A model generated the notes under the pieces. It saw only the letters and a program-made list of their open reading frames with translations, was not told where the DNA came from and ran no database searches. Below, piece by piece: positions 1 through 6,767 of a stretch of 37,566 bases of DNA. How positions within the stretch are numbered: position 1 is the stretch's first letter; each line of letters starts with the position of its first letter. Position numbers and translations under genes: made by a program. This DNA comes from BQJD01 sp964350265 (GTDB lineage: Bacteria; Pseudomonadota; Gammaproteobacteria; Arenicellales; CAJQKF01): NCBI GenBank assembly GCA_964350265.1, contig CAYGJZ010000040.1, forward strand, positions 1 through 37,566. The letters run 5' to 3'.

Positions 1-68
1 TGGGGGAAACTCTGGGCAGAGTGTCAGGCGGGAAGGTGAAGCCCGTCGGAACGCGGGCCACCTGGCGG
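1..68. other. tRNA-distal flank, no gene seen
   Basis: No convincing coding frame is visible here. Reading the minus strand away from tRNA-Leu, a small inverted repeat (ACTCT-GCCC-AGAGT, positions 9-22) is followed by TTCCCC. It could be a weak terminator for the tRNA transcript, but the stem is only 5 bp and the U-run is poor. Confidence 0.3.
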
Positions 69-155
69 TGGTACCGAGGAGAGGACTTGAACCTCCACGG
101 GGTTGCCCCCACTAGCACCTGAAGCTAGCGCGTCTACCAATTCCGCCACCTCGGC
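69..155 (-). tRNA. tRNA-Leu (anticodon CAG)
   Basis: On the minus strand the sequence begins GCCGAGG and ends CCTCGGTACCA, so the acceptor stem pairs (GCCGAGG/CCTCGGT with a terminal G-U pair) and the 3' CCA is encoded. The D-arm contains GGTAGACGCG and the T-arm GGTTCAAGTCC. The anticodon loop is TTCAGGT between the stems CTAGC and GCTAG, giving anticodon CAG for CUG codons. A long variable arm (GTGGGGGCAACCCCGT) marks it as a class II tRNA, as expected for leucine. Its length of 87 is normal. It is transcribed divergently from rnr. Confidence 0.97.
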
Positions 156-209
156 ATATCCTGTATAACGCCGGAAGACCCGAACCCGGGTTCCCCGACG
201 CGGGTGCGA

Positions 210-238
210 AATGTACATTCCGGTCTTTTTCCTGTCAA
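210..238 (-). promoter_or_regulatory. sigma-70 promoter for tRNA-Leu
   Basis: On the minus strand a perfect -35 TTGACA (233-238) is followed after 17 bases by a -10-like TACATT (210-215). A GC-rich stretch (TCGCACCCGCG) comes next, resembling the discriminator of stable-RNA promoters. It lies about 55 bases upstream of the tRNA. It also covers the DNA just before the rnr start, so the two divergent units share this region. Confidence 0.6.
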
Positions 239-253
239 TCTTCCATCTCGGCT

Positions 254-2437
254 TTGCCGACATTTCATCCATTGTCTGACTCCATATCCCGAAAGAACAT
301 CCTGCGCGTGCTCGGCGAAGCCGGCGAGCCCGCCGCGCTGGCCGCCATCAGCACCGCCCTTGGCGTCAGCGGCAAGACCGCCGCACGCCAGATTCTTGAT
401 CATCTCGGTGCCTTGATCCGTTCCGGCATCGTGGTACGCAACCGCCGCAACCGCTTCGCCCTGTCCGATCGCATGGACATGGTCACCGGACGCGTCATCG
501 GCCATCGCGACGGCTTCGGCTTCGTCTCCCGCGCCGGCGAGGGCGTGGACATCTATCTCTCGTCGCGGGAGATGCAGCGCGTCCTGCACGGCGACAAGGT
601 GCTGGCGCGGGTAAAGAACATCGACAGCCGCGGCCGTCACGAGGGCACCGTGGTATCCCTGCTGGAGGCCGGCTCCCGGCACGTGGTCGGGCGCTTCGTC
701 CAGGAACGGGGCATGGGTTTCGTGGTGCCGGACGATTCGCGCATTGGCCGCGACGTGGTGGTGCATCCCGACGACCAGGGCGAGGCCACCGACGGCACGA
801 TCGTGGTGGTGGAGATCGTCAGCCATCCCTTCGAGAACCGCCGCCTGGCCGGCCGCGTGGTGGAATGCATCGGTGATCACCTGGCGCCGGGCATGGAAAC
901 CGAGATTGCCATTCGCAAGCACGAGCTTCCCTGGCAATGGCCCGAGGCGGTGCTGGAGGAAGTCGCCGAGAACGACTTTTCCGACGACGCGGTCATCGAC
1001 GAACCCGGCCGCACCGACCTTCGCCACGTGCCGCTGGTGACCATCGACGGTGCCGATGCGAAGGACTTCGACGATGCCGTGGCAGCGCGTGCCGATGGCA
1101 GTGGCTGGACCCTGTGGGTGGCCATCGCCGACGTGTCCCGCTACGTCGCCGAGGGCTCGGCCCTGGACCTGTGCGGCCGTGAGCGCGGCAACTCGGTGTA
1201 CTTCCCCGGGCGGGTCATCCCGATGCTGCCCGAGGCGCTGTCCAACGGCATCTGCTCGCTGCGACCCAACGTCGATCGCCACGCACTGGTCTGCGAGATG
1301 TCGCTGGCGGCCAGCGGCGAGGTCGATGACTACCGCTTCTACCCGGCGCTGATCCGGTCCCGCAAGCGCTTCACCTACGAGATCGCCCAGGCCGCCCTCG
1401 ACGGCGAGGAAGGCGCGCGCCGAGATGTCGACGGCGAGGCACTGGCCTCGCTGGACACCTTGCATGACATCTACCGGGTACTGCGCGGTCGCCGCGCCAG
1501 CACCGGCTCGCTGGACCTGGAGATCGCCGAGCCGGTGTTCCGCTTCGGCGCGGACCGGCGCATCGAGTCGGTGGAGACGCGCAGCCGGCTGGACACCCAC
1601 CGGCTGATCGAGGAATGCATGCTGGTGGCCAACGTCTGCGCGGCGCGCTACATCGGTGGTGACGGCGGCGTCGGCATGTTTCGCATCCACGACCAGCCGG
1701 ACGAAGAACGGATCAACGAGTTGCGCCGGGTCTACGGCGCCTTCGGCATCCGCCTTGGCGGCGGCGCCCAGCCCGCCGCCGGGGAACTGATGCGTGCGGT
1801 GGCGTCCGCGCGGGACACGCGCCCGGACGTTGCCGCCACCTTGCAGATGCTGGTGCTGCGCACCCTGCGCCAGGCCGTCTACAGCGCCGAGTCGGCGCCG
1901 CACTACGCGCTGGGCTTTGACGACTACACGCACTTCACCTCGCCGATCCGGCGGTACCCGGACCTCGTCGTGCATCGGCTGATCAAGCGCAGGGCCGGTC
2001 TTGGCGGCGCCGCCATGGAGCGAGATGTTCTCGAGGACATTGCCGACCACGCCTCGATGACCGAGCGGCGCGCCGACGAGGCCACCCGCGACGTCTACCA
2101 GTGGCTGAAGGCGGAGTTCATGCAGGAGCACATCGGCGAGAGCTTCGACGGCCGCATCACCGGCGTCACCCAGTTCGGCGTCTTCGTTACCCTGGACGAC
2201 ATCTTCATCGACGGCCTGGTGCACATCTCCGAGCTCGGCTCGGACTACTTTCACTTCGACCCGCTGCGGCTGGAACTGGCCGGCGAGCGCAGCGGTCGCG
2301 TGCTGCACCTGGGCGACCCGATGCGGGTGAAGGTGGCTGGTGTCGATCTCGACGAGGGCAAGATCGCCTTCGTGCCCGAGTCCGGCAATGAACGATCCAG
2401 GCGCAGGAGCGGAAAATGGAAGAAGCGCGGCGGCTGA
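254..2437 (+). CDS. rnr: Ribonuclease R (3'-5' exoribonuclease)
   Basis: RNase R degrades structured RNA processively from the 3' end in mRNA decay and rRNA/tRNA quality control. Visible parts are an N-terminal winged-helix segment (about residues 10-70), cold-shock-like OB folds (about 75-230), the RNB catalytic domain with DGADAKDFDD at 265-274 whose aspartates bind Mg2+, and a C-terminal S1 domain (about 635-725). A very short basic tail (RSRRRSGKWKKRGG) follows. At 727 residues it is slightly shorter than the E. coli enzyme because the Lys-rich tail is reduced. No ATG fits the start. TTG at 254 is used here and TTG at 272 is an alternative. The stop lies inside the next gene, so rnr and rlmB are probably translationally coupled. 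Confidence 0.93.
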   Translation: MPTFHPLSDSISRKNILRVLGEAGEPAALAAISTALGVSGKTAARQILDHLGALIRSGIVVRNRRNRFALSDRMDMVTGRVIGHRDGFGFVSRAGEGVDIYLSSREMQRVLHGDKVLARVKNIDSRGRHEGTVVSLLEAGSRHVVGRFVQERGMGFVVPDDSRIGRDVVVHPDDQGEATDGTIVVVEIVSHPFENRRLAGRVVECIGDHLAPGMETEIAIRKHELPWQWPEAVLEEVAENDFSDDAVIDEPGRTDLRHVPLVTIDGADAKDFDDAVAARADGSGWTLWVAIADVSRYVAEGSALDLCGRERGNSVYFPGRVIPMLPEALSNGICSLRPNVDRHALVCEMSLAASGEVDDYRFYPALIRSRKRFTYEIAQAALDGEEGARRDVDGEALASLDTLHDIYRVLRGRRASTGSLDLEIAEPVFRFGADRRIESVETRSRLDTHRLIEECMLVANVCAARYIGGDGGVGMFRIHDQPDEERINELRRVYGAFGIRLGGGAQPAAGELMRAVASARDTRPDVAATLQMLVLRTLRQAVYSAESAPHYALGFDDYTHFTSPIRRYPDLVVHRLIKRRAGLGGAAMERDVLEDIADHASMTERRADEATRDVYQWLKAEFMQEHIGESFDGRITGVTQFGVFVTLDDIFIDGLVHISELGSDYFHFDPLRLELAGERSGRVLHLGDPMRVKVAGVDLDEGKIAFVPESGNERSRRRSGKWKKRGG

Positions 2438-3156
2438 TCGGCGGCCTGCACGACGTCCGCCTGGCATTGCGTCACGGTGCCGGGCAGATCGTCGAGGTGC
2501 TGGTGGACGAGGGACGCAAGGATCGCCGCATGGCGGAGATTCTCGATCTCGCCGGTCGTCACGGGGTCAGCGTGCGTCGCGTCTCCCGCGAAGTTCTCGA
2601 CCAGCATTCCGGCGACCTGCGCCACCAGGGCGTGCTGGCGCTGCGTGCCGCCGGCAGTGCCGCGCCGCAGGATCTCGGCAGCTTCCTGGACGGCCTGGCC
2701 GCGGATCCGCTGCTGCTGGTGCTCGACGGCGTGCAGGATCCGCACAATCTCGGCGCCTGCCTGCGGTCCGCCGACGGCGCCGGCGCCGACGCGGTGATCG
2801 TGCCCCGCGACCGCGCCTGCGGCATGACGCCGGTGGTGTCGCGGGTGGCCGCCGGGGCGGCGGAGCGGGTGCCGTTGATCACCGTGACCAATCTTGAACG
2901 CGCGCTGGCGATGATGAAGGAGCGCGGCATCTGGGTCACCGGCGCCGATGGCGACGCCGCGGACAGTCTCTACCAGTGCGATCTGTCCGGACCCATGGCC
3001 ATCGTGCTCGGCGCCGAGGGGAGGGGCCTGCGCGAACTGACCCGGAAACGCTGCGACTACCTGGCCGCCATCCCGCTGCTGGGCGTGGTGGAGAGTCTCA
3101 ACGTCTCGGTGGCGGCGGCGGTGATGCTCTACGAGGCGCGCCGCCAGCGCGGTTGA
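2416..3156 (+). CDS. rlmB: 23S rRNA (guanosine-2'-O)-methyltransferase RlmB
   Basis: A SPOUT-family (SpoU/TrmH) methyltransferase that 2'-O-methylates G2251 of 23S rRNA using S-adenosylmethionine. The N-terminal substrate-binding domain covers about residues 1-75. The knotted catalytic domain shows the three family motifs: LDGVQDPHNLGACLRSADG near 98-116, LGAEGRGL near 197-204 and SLNVSVAAAVMLYE near 226-239. The length of 246 is normal. The ATG at 2416 overlaps the end of rnr by 22 bases. The rnr-rlmB pair is conserved in gammaproteobacteria. It ends 7 bases from the convergent radical SAM gene, with no room for a separate terminator. Confidence 0.95.
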   Translation: MEEARRLIGGLHDVRLALRHGAGQIVEVLVDEGRKDRRMAEILDLAGRHGVSVRRVSREVLDQHSGDLRHQGVLALRAAGSAAPQDLGSFLDGLAADPLLLVLDGVQDPHNLGACLRSADGAGADAVIVPRDRACGMTPVVSRVAAGAAERVPLITVTNLERALAMMKERGIWVTGADGDAADSLYQCDLSGPMAIVLGAEGRGLRELTRKRCDYLAAIPLLGVVESLNVSVAAAVMLYEARRQRG

Positions 3157-3163
3157 GCCGGCG

Positions 3164-4165
3164 CTAGGACAGGCTGCCGCCGCAGCTGCTGCCGGCCCCG
3201 GCGGTACAGCCGAGGCAGTGCGCGCCCACCGCCACGGCACGCTCGTCGAGTTCCTCCCGCGTCACCTCCCAGAGCATCGGTCGTGCCTGCCGGTGCGGGA
3301 TCGGCATGTCCAGCATCTGGTTGAAGTCGCAGTCGTAGACCCGGCCCAGCCAGTCCACGCTGAGCAGGTGACGACACATCAGTGCCGGCACCGTGTCCGG
3401 GTTGAAGGCGGCGAGCAGCGTGTCGTAGTAGCCCTCCAGCTCCCCCTGGTTGCGCAGGTAGCGCTCGAAGCGGTTGATGGGCAGGTTGGCCAGTGCCAGC
3501 AGGCGATGGAAGACGATGCCGTGGCGCTCGGCCAGTTCGCGCTTGTAGTCGCGTTCCAGTGCCGCCTGCGGTGGTGGCAGGGAGGCGCCGCCGGGGTTGT
3601 AGACCAGGTCCAGCGGCAGGGTCGGCGAGATGCCGTAGCCCACCGCGTTGAGCTGCTTGAGCGCCGCGATGCTGCGATCGTAGACGCCCTTGCCGCGCTG
3701 GTCGTCGACGTTGTCGCGGCTGTAGCAGGGCAGCGAGCAGGTCAGGGCGACGCCACGCGCCGCGTACCACTCGGCCAGATCCTCGTAGCCCGGTTCGCAC
3801 AGGATGGTCAGGTTGCAGCGCACCAGCACCCGTGCGCCGATGGCCTGCAACTGGTCGACGAAGTCGCGAAAGCCGGGGTTCATCTCCGGGGCGCCGCCGG
3901 TGATGTCGACATCGACGATGCCCTGGTCCCGACACCAGTGCACGATCCGCGCCATGATCGCGGGATCCATGATCTCTGTGCGCTTGGGACCGGCTTCCAC
4001 GTGGCAGTGTTCGCAGGCCTGGTTGCACAGGCGGCCGAGGTTGACCTGCAGGGTCGACAGCGCCGCGCGTCGCAGCGGACCGAGCCCGTGCCGGGCGAGC
4101 ACGGACTGAAAGCGTGGCCGGGGCCTGTCGGTGGGGGGTGCCACCCGGGTGGAGACGCTAGCCAT
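3164..4165 (-). CDS. arsS: ArsS-like radical SAM protein (arsenosugar-type family)
   Basis: A radical SAM enzyme with the 4Fe-4S motif CNQACEHC (C47, C51, C54), followed by an SAM-binding GGAPEM segment. The C-terminal half is the Cys-containing domain typical of the ArsS family, ending HCLGCTAGAGSSCGGSLS (C317, C320, C328). Some family members have selenocysteine near this end. Here translation stops at TAG after Ser333 and no internal UGA is seen. Characterised ArsS proteins transfer a 5'-deoxyadenosyl group onto dimethylarsenite and usually sit beside arsM. No arsM is present here. Instead the gene is 39 bases behind doxX as the last gene of the bufferin-type set, so a different substrate or a metal-stress role is possible. 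The ATG at 4165 is chosen for its GGGAGG nine bases upstream; a GTG at 4174 is also in frame. Confidence 0.8.
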   Translation of the reverse strand: MASVSTRVAPPTDRPRPRFQSVLARHGLGPLRRAALSTLQVNLGRLCNQACEHCHVEAGPKRTEIMDPAIMARIVHWCRDQGIVDVDITGGAPEMNPGFRDFVDQLQAIGARVLVRCNLTILCEPGYEDLAEWYAARGVALTCSLPCYSRDNVDDQRGKGVYDRSIAALKQLNAVGYGISPTLPLDLVYNPGGASLPPPQAALERDYKRELAERHGIVFHRLLALANLPINRFERYLRNQGELEGYYDTLLAAFNPDTVPALMCRHLLSVDWLGRVYDCDFNQMLDMPIPHRQARPMLWEVTREELDERAVAVGAHCLGCTAGAGSSCGGSLS

Positions 4166-4204
4166 GCCGGACACCTCCCGGGGCGACCGCGGTGTCGGTG
4201 GCCA

Positions 4205-4627
4205 TCAGTCCATCATCCTGCGACGCACCAGGTGGTCGATGGACAGCTTGCCCGGTCCGTGCAGCAGCGGCACGGCCAGCAGGATGCCCCACAGCACGTG
4301 CTGCTGGACGCCGGCCGGGTTCAACGACGGGTAGGAGATCACCGCGATGATGTTGAACACGAACAGCACGCCGGCGGAGAAGCGCCCGGCCAGGCCGATG
4401 GCCAGCAACACCGGGAAGACCAGTTCCACGGCGGTGGCCAGGGTTGCCGCCAGGGCCGGCGCCAGCAGCGGGACCTGGTACTCGTTCTCGAACAGCATGG
4501 TGGTGATGTCCGGGGACTGGAACTTGTTCAACCCGGACTTGAAGAACACCCAGGCCACCCAGCAGCGGATGGCCAGGTCGGCCAGGGGAGAGAGCGTATC
4601 GGCGAACCGTATGACACTCCGGATCAT
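4205..4627 (-). CDS. DoxX-family membrane protein of bufferin-type operon
   Basis: A small integral membrane protein of 140 residues with four predicted hydrophobic helices (about 15-33, 55-78, 82-100 and 107-122). It has the DoxX-family features FKSGLNKF near the first helix and a central Glu (AVELVFPVLLAIGL). Genes of this type commonly close DUF2282-DUF692-DUF2063 operons, including the gold-induced gig operon of Cupriavidus. Their role is presumed to be redox or membrane support of metal handling, but it is not established. A strong AGGAGGT lies 8 bases before the ATG. It starts 33 bases after the DUF2063 gene, in the same orientation. Confidence 0.88.
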   Translation of the reverse strand: MIRSVIRFADTLSPLADLAIRCWVAWVFFKSGLNKFQSPDITTMLFENEYQVPLLAPALAATLATAVELVFPVLLAIGLAGRFSAGVLFVFNIIAVISYPSLNPAGVQQHVLWGILLAVPLLHGPGKLSIDHLVRRRMMD

Positions 4628-4660
4628 GGGGGTTACCTCCTGTTGCGTCGGGGCGAATGG

Positions 4661-5470
4661 TTAACGGGATGATTCTCTTGGTTCGCCGGTCTCGTCATCG
4701 AGGCCGACGCCGACGATGTTGCCCAGCCGGAACTGGCGGGCGAGACAGTCGAGCAGGTCGAAGTCGGCGCATGCCGCCGTCGCCCGCTGGTGGCAGCCGG
4801 CGAGGTTCTCGCCCGCCAGCATGCCGGCGAGGAAGGCGGACTCGGCGGCGGCGAGGTGCTGGAAGCTCATCTCCAGCCCGCGTCGGGCCACCAGCAGGTG
4901 CTGCCCGCCGGTGTCGAGGTCGATGTCGTGGTCGCCGCCGTGGATGGCCAGTTGCCAGATCGGCAGCAGCGGGTAGGCCGAGCTCACCAGTGCCGAGGCC
5001 GGGTGCAGGACCAGGCGCAGCCGGTGGTGGGTCGAGGCCTCGAAGTCGCCGAGCGCGGTGACCGCGACCGGCTCGGCATCGGCGGCATGGAAGACCTCGT
5101 GGTAGTGCCACTCCATGCGTGCCACGTCGGCCAGGTAGGGCAGCGTGGCCGCTTCCGCCACCGTCGGCAGGAAGGCGGCGAACTGTCCACCGAAGGCATG
5201 CAGGTCGCCGCTGGTGGAGGGGTGGCGACGCAGGTAGCGCCAGGCCAGCATGCGGAAGAAGTCTTCGCCCACCAGGGCGAACACCGCCGGGTAGGTGGCG
5301 CGCAGCGAGCCGGTGAGGTTCTCGCGCACGTTGTTGCGATACACGCCGATGCGGCGTTCGGCGGACAGGCCGCCGTCGCGGATGATGGCTTCCAGGCCGT
5401 CGTCGAGGGGATCGTCGCCGTCGCGCAGCAGCCGTGCCGCGAAGCGCTGCTGGAACTCAAGCAGCCGCAC
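4661..5470 (-). CDS. bufC: DUF2063 protein, MNIO partner (BufC/HvfC type)
   Basis: A 269-residue DUF2063 protein. The N-terminal helical region carries FQQRFAARLL, IGVYRNNVRENL and LRATYPAVFALVGEDFF (about residues 6-75), the family hallmark. Next comes a segment with ARMEWHYHEVFHA (about 117-129) and a C-terminal domain with a beta-rich part. In characterised MNIO systems this protein forms a complex with the DUF692 enzyme and helps present the precursor peptide; the old 'DNA-binding' label of the family is doubtful. The GTG start overlaps the end of the DUF692 gene by 14 bases, indicating tight co-translation. Confidence 0.92.
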   Translation of the reverse strand: MRLLEFQQRFAARLLRDGDDPLDDGLEAIIRDGGLSAERRIGVYRNNVRENLTGSLRATYPAVFALVGEDFFRMLAWRYLRRHPSTSGDLHAFGGQFAAFLPTVAEAATLPYLADVARMEWHYHEVFHAADAEPVAVTALGDFEASTHHRLRLVLHPASALVSSAYPLLPIWQLAIHGGDHDIDLDTGGQHLLVARRGLEMSFQHLAAAESAFLAGMLAGENLAGCHQRATAACADFDLLDCLARQFRLGNIVGVGLDDETGEPRESSR

Positions 5471-6320
5471 GTTGCCGCTCCAGGATGCCGCGTGCCTCGC
5501 TGGCGTGGTCCACCAGCACGGACAGTGGTGGCAGGTCGGTGTCCCACTCGATCAGAGTCGGCACCGCCCCGGTGCGGGAAACGGCATGTCGATACAGTTG
5601 CCAGACTGCCTGGCAGACCGGTTGGTTGTGGCTGTCCACCAGCAGTTGGCCATCATCGAACGTGTTCACGACATGGCCGGCAAGATGGATTTCGCCCACC
5701 GCCTCGGCGTCGATGGCATCGAGGTAGGCGGTGGCGTCGAAGCCGTGATTGCTGGCGCAGACATGGACGTTGTTGACGTCGAGCAGGATGCCGCAGCCGG
5801 TGCGTCGCGCCAGGGTGTTGAGGAATTCGGGTTCGGCCAGTTCATCGTCGCGAAAGGCCAGGTAGGTGGAGGGGTTTTCCACCAGGATGCTGCGCCCGAG
5901 GCGGGTCTGCGCATGGTCGATGTTGCGGCACAGTCCCTCGAGGCTTTCCCGGGTCAGCGGGCAGGGCAGGAGGTCGTGGCTGTGCAGGCCGCCGACGCTG
6001 CTCCACGACAGGTGCTCGGAGACCAGGCCCGGTCGATACTGTTCGACCAGTTCGCGCACGCGGGCGAGATGGTTCGGGTCGAGCGGTGTCGCGCCACCCA
6101 GCGACATGCCCACGCCGTGGAAGGACAGCGGGTAGTGCGCGCCGAGGCGTGACAGGTAGTGATGGGGAATGCCGCCGCGGCCGAAGTAGTTCTCGGTGTG
6201 TACCTCGAGCCAGCCGACGGCGGGACGCTCGTGGTCGACGGCGGCGTAGTGTTCCCCACGAAGACCGATCCCGGCATCAGCCGGGATCGGTTTTATCGGG
6301 TTGTCTCCCGTTGGAGACAC
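5457..6320 (-). CDS. bufB: DUF692 multinuclear iron oxidase (MNIO, BufB/HvfB type)
   Basis: A TIM-barrel enzyme of the DUF692 family. Relatives use two or three iron atoms and O2 to convert precursor-peptide cysteines into metal-binding groups such as thiooxazole/oxazolone-thioamide. Family motifs from a GTG start at 6320 (287 residues) are AGIGLR (16-21), EVHTENYF (39-46), SFHGVG (66-71), SEHLSW (101-106), ILVENPSTYL (145-154), LLDVNNVHV (179-187), EIHLAGH (210-216) and IEWDTDLP (257-264). These His/Glu/Asp/Asn clusters are the expected metal ligands. The start is uncertain: GTG 6320 lies in a hairpin, another GTG at 6374 overlaps the peptide gene, and the best Shine-Dalgarno sequence precedes an in-frame ATA at 6294-6296. 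Confidence 0.92.
   Translation of the reverse strand: MSPTGDNPIKPIPADAGIGLRGEHYAAVDHERPAVGWLEVHTENYFGRGGIPHHYLSRLGAHYPLSFHGVGMSLGGATPLDPNHLARVRELVEQYRPGLVSEHLSWSSVGGLHSHDLLPCPLTRESLEGLCRNIDHAQTRLGRSILVENPSTYLAFRDDELAEPEFLNTLARRTGCGILLDVNNVHVCASNHGFDATAYLDAIDAEAVGEIHLAGHVVNTFDDGQLLVDSHNQPVCQAVWQLYRHAVSRTGAVPTLIEWDTDLPPLSVLVDHASEARGILERQRAAA
6261..6319 (-). promoter_or_regulatory. Tandem hairpins at the bufA1-bufB junction
   Basis: Two perfect inverted repeats lie just after the peptide gene stop. The first (6302-6319) has 7-bp arms TGTCTCC/GGAGACA around a 4-base loop and includes the proposed GTG start and the GGGAG Shine-Dalgarno-like sequence. The second (6265-6290) has 11-bp arms CCGATCCCGGC/GCCGGGATCGG around a 4-base loop. 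It extends by 4 more pairs (one G-U) into A-rich and T-rich flanks, making it look like an intrinsic terminator on either strand. By inference it could reduce expression of the enzyme genes relative to the peptide. The second hairpin is also coding sequence (residues about 11-19 of the MNIO). Confidence 0.6.
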
Positions 6321-6331
6321 GAACCTGGCGT

Positions 6332-6592
6332 CTAGGCCTTGGATTCGAGGCTGCCGCCAACCAGTTTCTCGCACAGGCCGGCCGGGACGTAGACCCAGGC
6401 ATCGCCCTGGTTGTCCGCGGTGGAGGTGCCGGCGCAGGCGCTGGTGTTGGTCTGGCAGTCATTCTTGCCTGCCTTGGCGACACCGTAGCACTTCTCGTTG
6501 TCGGCGGCGCTGGCGGTCAGCGGGGCAGCGGCCAGGCCGAGGGCGAGCAGGCCGGAAACGGCGGTGGAAATGGCAAGCTTGCTGTTTTTCAT
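6332..6592 (-). CDS. bufA1: Bufferin-type DUF2282 metallophore precursor peptide
   Basis: An 86-residue secreted precursor. Residues 1-29 form a signal peptide (basic MKNSK start, hydrophobic core, cleavage site near LTASA-A). The mature part has exactly four cysteines, C35, C46, C53 and C74, in the DUF2282 pattern KCYGVAKAGKNDCQ ... SACAG ... GDAWVYVPAGLCEKLVGGS. In characterised bufferins the MNIO/DUF2063 pair modifies cysteines of this core to make a periplasmic copper-binding peptide that protects against metal stress. The ATG is preceded by GAGGAG with good spacing. It is the first gene of the set and is followed at once by the MNIO gene. It is easily missed because it lies inside longer out-of-frame reading frames. 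Confidence 0.93.
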   Translation of the reverse strand: MKNSKLAISTAVSGLLALGLAAAPLTASAADNEKCYGVAKAGKNDCQTNTSACAGTSTADNQGDAWVYVPAGLCEKLVGGSLESKA

Positions 6593-6673
6593 CGTGAACT
6601 CCTCGTTCGAAAATGGGGAAACGGGTTTGACCAGGTCGACCCGCAGGATCGATACGACTCGATGCCTGCCCGG

Positions 6674-6702
6674 TATGACTGCGCGTCCGGGTAAAAGTTT
6701 CC
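6674..6702 (-). promoter_or_regulatory. Possible ECF-type promoter for the bufferin-type operon
   Basis: In the 175-base gap between nth and the peptide gene, the minus strand has GGAAAC (6697-6702) followed by TTTT, a 17-base spacer and GTCATA (6674-6679). The AAC/AACTTTT -35 core and GTC-type -10 resemble extracytoplasmic-function sigma promoters, which are known to drive several DUF2282 operons. No ECF sigma or anti-sigma gene is in the window. No good sigma-70 site is seen in this gap. Confidence 0.35.
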
Positions 6703-6767
6703 GTCTCGCGGGCACCGCCTTGTCGTGTCCGGGTCGCGGCCAGCGTGACCCGACCCGGCGCGGAGCG

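Noticed and set aside
134..2467. Long open frame antisense to rnr
   Set aside because: It mirrors the codon pattern of rnr, gives a His/Gln/Val/Ala-rich product with no motifs, and runs through the tRNA promoter. It is a GC-rich shadow frame.
3164..4165. Selenoprotein reading of the ArsS-like gene
   Set aside because: The stop is TAG, not TGA, and no in-frame TGA or SECIS-like context is seen near the C-terminal Cys motif.
6264..6296. Plus-strand intrinsic terminator (stem followed by TTTT)
   Set aside because: No plus-strand gene lies upstream to be terminated; the surrounding genes are all on the minus strand. It is reported instead as a junction hairpin.
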